A stretch of DNA of 49,896 nucleotides, taken from Acanthaster planci (Eukaryota; Echinodermata; Asteroidea; Valvatida; Acanthasteridae). This document shows positions 47,136 to 49,896 of the stretch, piece by piece. The notes under the pieces are model-generated. The model ran no database searches, was not told the origin of the DNA, and saw nothing but the letters and a program-made list of their open reading frames with translations. The stretch is from the NCBI RefSeq assembly GCF_001949145.1, contig NW_019091424.1:603748-653643 (forward strand). Direction: 5' to 3'. The translations under genes and the position numbers were made by a program. The stretch's first letter is position 1. Each line of letters opens with the position of its first letter.

Positions 47136-49746
47136 ATGCAAGAAGTGCCGGTGCGTGTTGCCGTCAGGGTATGTATCGATTGTAAATGCCTCACCATGCC
47201 CTATAAGAGATCAAATTTTTAAACTGTTTATTGATTGTGCTGAAACATGCAAAAATACATTCATTTTAGCATGGCCCATAAGCAGCGAACTTAACGCATT
47301 CGCATGTAATCATACCATTTGTGACTGGGTTTGTCAACATAAGTTGTTAAAAGAAGGTGATTTTTTGTAGTGATTTTATTTGAATGGTAAACTGCGCTCC
47401 TTGTTTTCATGAAGTATTGCTGATTTGTTTTCTTTGCTTGTGTCCATCGATGCCTGTAGGTGCGTCCGTTCCTTCCGCAAGAGAAGTTACATCATCACGA
47501 GTCCTGTGTGCGTGTGGTTCCCAAGACCAACCAGGTTGTCGTTGGAAGGGACCGTGCGTTCACGTTTGATCACGTTCTGTCATCCAAGACCAATCAGGTG
47601 TGCACGTTATCCTAGCAATCCTCAGTGGTGTCTTACGTTCGGTCAGTGTTACATTTTGAAGAGTCTACCTTGTCACAATTACTTTTTTCATGACTTATTG
47701 CTCAAACTCTGTTTCAGCGTTGATAACAGAAAGAATTTCATAAATTTAACATCCCTGATTTCTCCTCGCAATCGCATATCACCAATCGGAAAGGCATAGC
47801 ACACCCTGAAAAGTTAAATTCAGCATTGAAAGATCAAAGCATTTGCCAAGAAATCACACAGTATTTTCCAGACCAGTCTCCTGGGCTTGTGCCAAGTCAT
47901 GTCCAGGCCTGGAACTCCTTAGATACATCATGCTGAATGGTACCGTTACCCTTATGATTACTACCTTATTTCCAGCTTAGATGCAAATCTTTCAAGTCCA
48001 CACACTAAATTCCTCTGCATGATCATTTACTAATCATTCGTATGCCATACTCTGACTGTGACAAGTTCCTGGAGACTTGTTCCTCATGCCTGACTGAACA
48101 AAATGGAAGCCTGCGATCCGGTTCCAATTAATGGTTTCCTTGTCCAACAACCTTTAAAAATCCTGAAGTAACCTCTGAAACAGCTGCGCATCATGTGGTT
48201 TACCAGTTGCTTATAAAAAACTAATGGAAAAAACCCATCAGTTTGTGTGTTCAAAGAATGGATATGAGATAACTTTGGTTATTTCATTTAATCAAGCGTA
48301 GGGCGTCAGTGTTGCTCGGGTGAAATTGCTTTATATCTGCCTTCGGTTTTTAGTTTTTCAAAATTAAATATGAGGAGAGATGAAATTCTCAACCACAGTG
48401 TATTTTCTTTGTCTTAATTATAATAAATAATAATATTTATTGTTTAAAGCTTATTACATCATAAACAGATCTCAACAGGCTCTACATAAATGTAATATTC
48501 TAATATTTTGCCGTTTGTTCTTGTTATCTGTAGGAGGAGGTGTACAATGTCTGCGTGAACAGTTTAGTTGCTAGTTTTTTTGAGGGTTACAATGCTACAG
48601 TCTTCGCCTACGGACAAACGGTAAGTTCAGTGAAATGGATTCTCTACTCAAGTCTTTGATTTGTCCAAGAGTGCCAAACAAAAAGTGCAGTGAATCTGGA
48701 CAATTGTCGACACTTGGGCAGCAAAAGAAGCAGTTGATGTTTCAAAAGAGACTGTTGGAGAAGGGATGCAGTCAGATTTGTCTGTTGGCCGTCAACGGCG
48801 GACATCGCAGCCCCTGTTCCGCTTCAGGAATGCATTCTTGGTTCCCCTTCGGCATAGATATCTTTGTTTCTTGTTCCAGGGTTCTGGTAAAACCTACACA
48901 GTTGGAGGACACACCGCAGCCACCCTGACGGAAGATGAACAAGGAATCATCCCCAGAGCTGTTCAACACATGTTCAGCATCATTGAGGTATGATAACCCC
49001 TCCAGGGCTAGGATTTGTCTTGATTTCAGGATTTTTCAAACAAATTATTTTAAAATCTAAAAACCCTCAACAAACCTCTTTGCTAGTCTTGCGACAGTTG
49101 ATAGAGAACACAAGAAATGGGTATTCAAGGGGTGCTTTCAAGCAAACATAGAACATACACAGCTGTAGGGTCTTGATCGTTTGGTGTGGGGGGGGAGTTC
49201 GAAAGTGAATGCAGCCTCGGGCTCATTCTGCATGATGTTGAGGAAGAAAAAAATTATCAAAAGTCTTACTTACGGTCTCAATATCCTTGCTTTATTTCGT
49301 GGTGTTGTTTTCTGAGGGTGTTGGTGCTGTTATTTGATAAAATATACCAATAAGTTTTTCCTACTCGCCTATGAATTACTATTTGCCAAAGAAACCCAAA
49401 TCCTGCCCCCTTGCTGGATAGGCCGCTGCTTTTAGTAATCATTTGATGGATATGTCATTTTTCTCCAATCTCACCTGTACTCCTAATTCCAAAGCCACAA
49501 ATTATAGTCCTTTTCAAAGTCCAGGAAGTAAATTTAAAACCAAGGTGTAATGCATACCTGTGTATACATGTACATCAATTCTCCTAGTACTAGGCATTTT
49601 TCTGTTCTCATAGGAAAACCACAATGTCGATTACAACCTGAACGTGTCTTACATTGAGATCTACAAAGAGGAGCTCAAAGACCTGCTGGATTTGGAGACT
49701 AACAGTAAAGAGATGCACATCAGGGAAGATGAGCATGGAAACACTG
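47136..49746 (+). CDS. KIF27: KIF27/KIF7-type kinesin (Costal-2 family), 5' part, five coding exons
   Basis: N-terminal half of a kinesin-4 family motor domain. Vertebrate KIF7 and KIF27 and fly Costal-2 act in Hedgehog signalling and ciliary architecture. Coding exons: 47136-47168, 47460-47597, 48534-48620, 48880-48987, 49614-49746, all GT-AG and in phase, giving 166 complete residues. Visible signatures are the start [49 protein letters not shown] with the P-loop GQTGSGKT at residues 84-91, [25 protein letters not shown] and IREDEHGNT. The sequence is closer to KIF27 than KIF7 as I remember them. An intron falls exactly between GQT and GSGKT. Switch I, switch II and the stalk lie beyond the window. 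Confidence 0.9.
47598..48533 (+). other. KIF27 intron 2
   Basis: No exon, RNA or transposon is recognised in this 936-bp intron apart from an AT-rich aataataatatttatt patch near 48422-48445. Confidence 0.5.
48988..49613 (+). other. KIF27 intron 4
   Basis: Nothing recognised in this 626-bp intron except a G-run near 49188-49196. Confidence 0.5.
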
Positions 49747-49808
49747 GTGAATGCTTGTGAAGAAACTAAGCCATTGAGTCTGTTATGATCAGGAGGACCA
49801 GAAATATG

Positions 49809-49896
49809 TGGTTATGAGTATCCATGGTTATGAGTATCCAAGGTTATGAGTATCCATGGTTATGAGTATCCAATGGTTATGAGTATTCCATGGTTA
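49809..49896 (+). repeat. 17-18-bp tandem repeat at the window edge (KIF27 intron 5)
   Basis: About five units of ggttatgagtatccat run to the last base and presumably continue. It lies just downstream of the exon 5 donor at 49747. Confidence 0.8.

Overview
This is an animal nuclear window: GT-AG introns, genes on both strands, and many small inverted-repeat transposon relics. The proteins resemble their vertebrate orthologues closely, and introns are a few hundred bases long. That points to an invertebrate deuterostome, probably marine (echinoderm, hemichordate or amphioxus), but I cannot fix the species. One assembly gap of 158 N lies at 39609-39766.

Layout. Positions 1-1490 are satellite-like, degenerate tandem repeats. 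From 1.5 to 8.6 kb there is no confident gene, only one possible pair of coding exons (2176-2303 and 2794-2821) and several inverted-repeat elements. At 8.7-15 kb two tandem single-coding-exon genes encode seven/eight-TM PAQR receptors (membrane progestin receptor gamma/delta type). Their 5' and 3' ends are nearly identical while their middles have diverged.

From 17.5 to 33.7 kb on the minus strand lies a complete POLR3B gene, the second-largest subunit of RNA polymerase III. I traced 26 coding exons that sum to 1136 residues with every phase matching. About 0.8 kb away, divergently transcribed, is a complete SAP30BP (HCNGP) gene on the plus strand at 34.5-38.8 kb, with 7 coding exons and 339 residues. 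The two share a short intergenic promoter region that contains a roughly 100-nt near-perfect hairpin.

From 38.8 to 44.1 kb is repeat-rich non-coding DNA with the gap. At 44.1-45.6 kb (minus) is an intronless SLC18-like (vesicular amine transporter type) MFS gene. At 47.1 kb the first five coding exons of a KIF27/KIF7 (Costal-2 type) kinesin begin on the plus strand and run off the window.

There is no operon or gene-cluster logic: the genes are unrelated housekeeping or signalling genes. The most unusual aspect is the density and variety of short foldback/MITE-like elements. About ten separate families or single copies are visible, one with two 143-bp copies in introns of neighbouring genes, and several lie in introns or putative promoters where transcripts would form long hairpins. 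I saw no clear undescribed multi-gene system.
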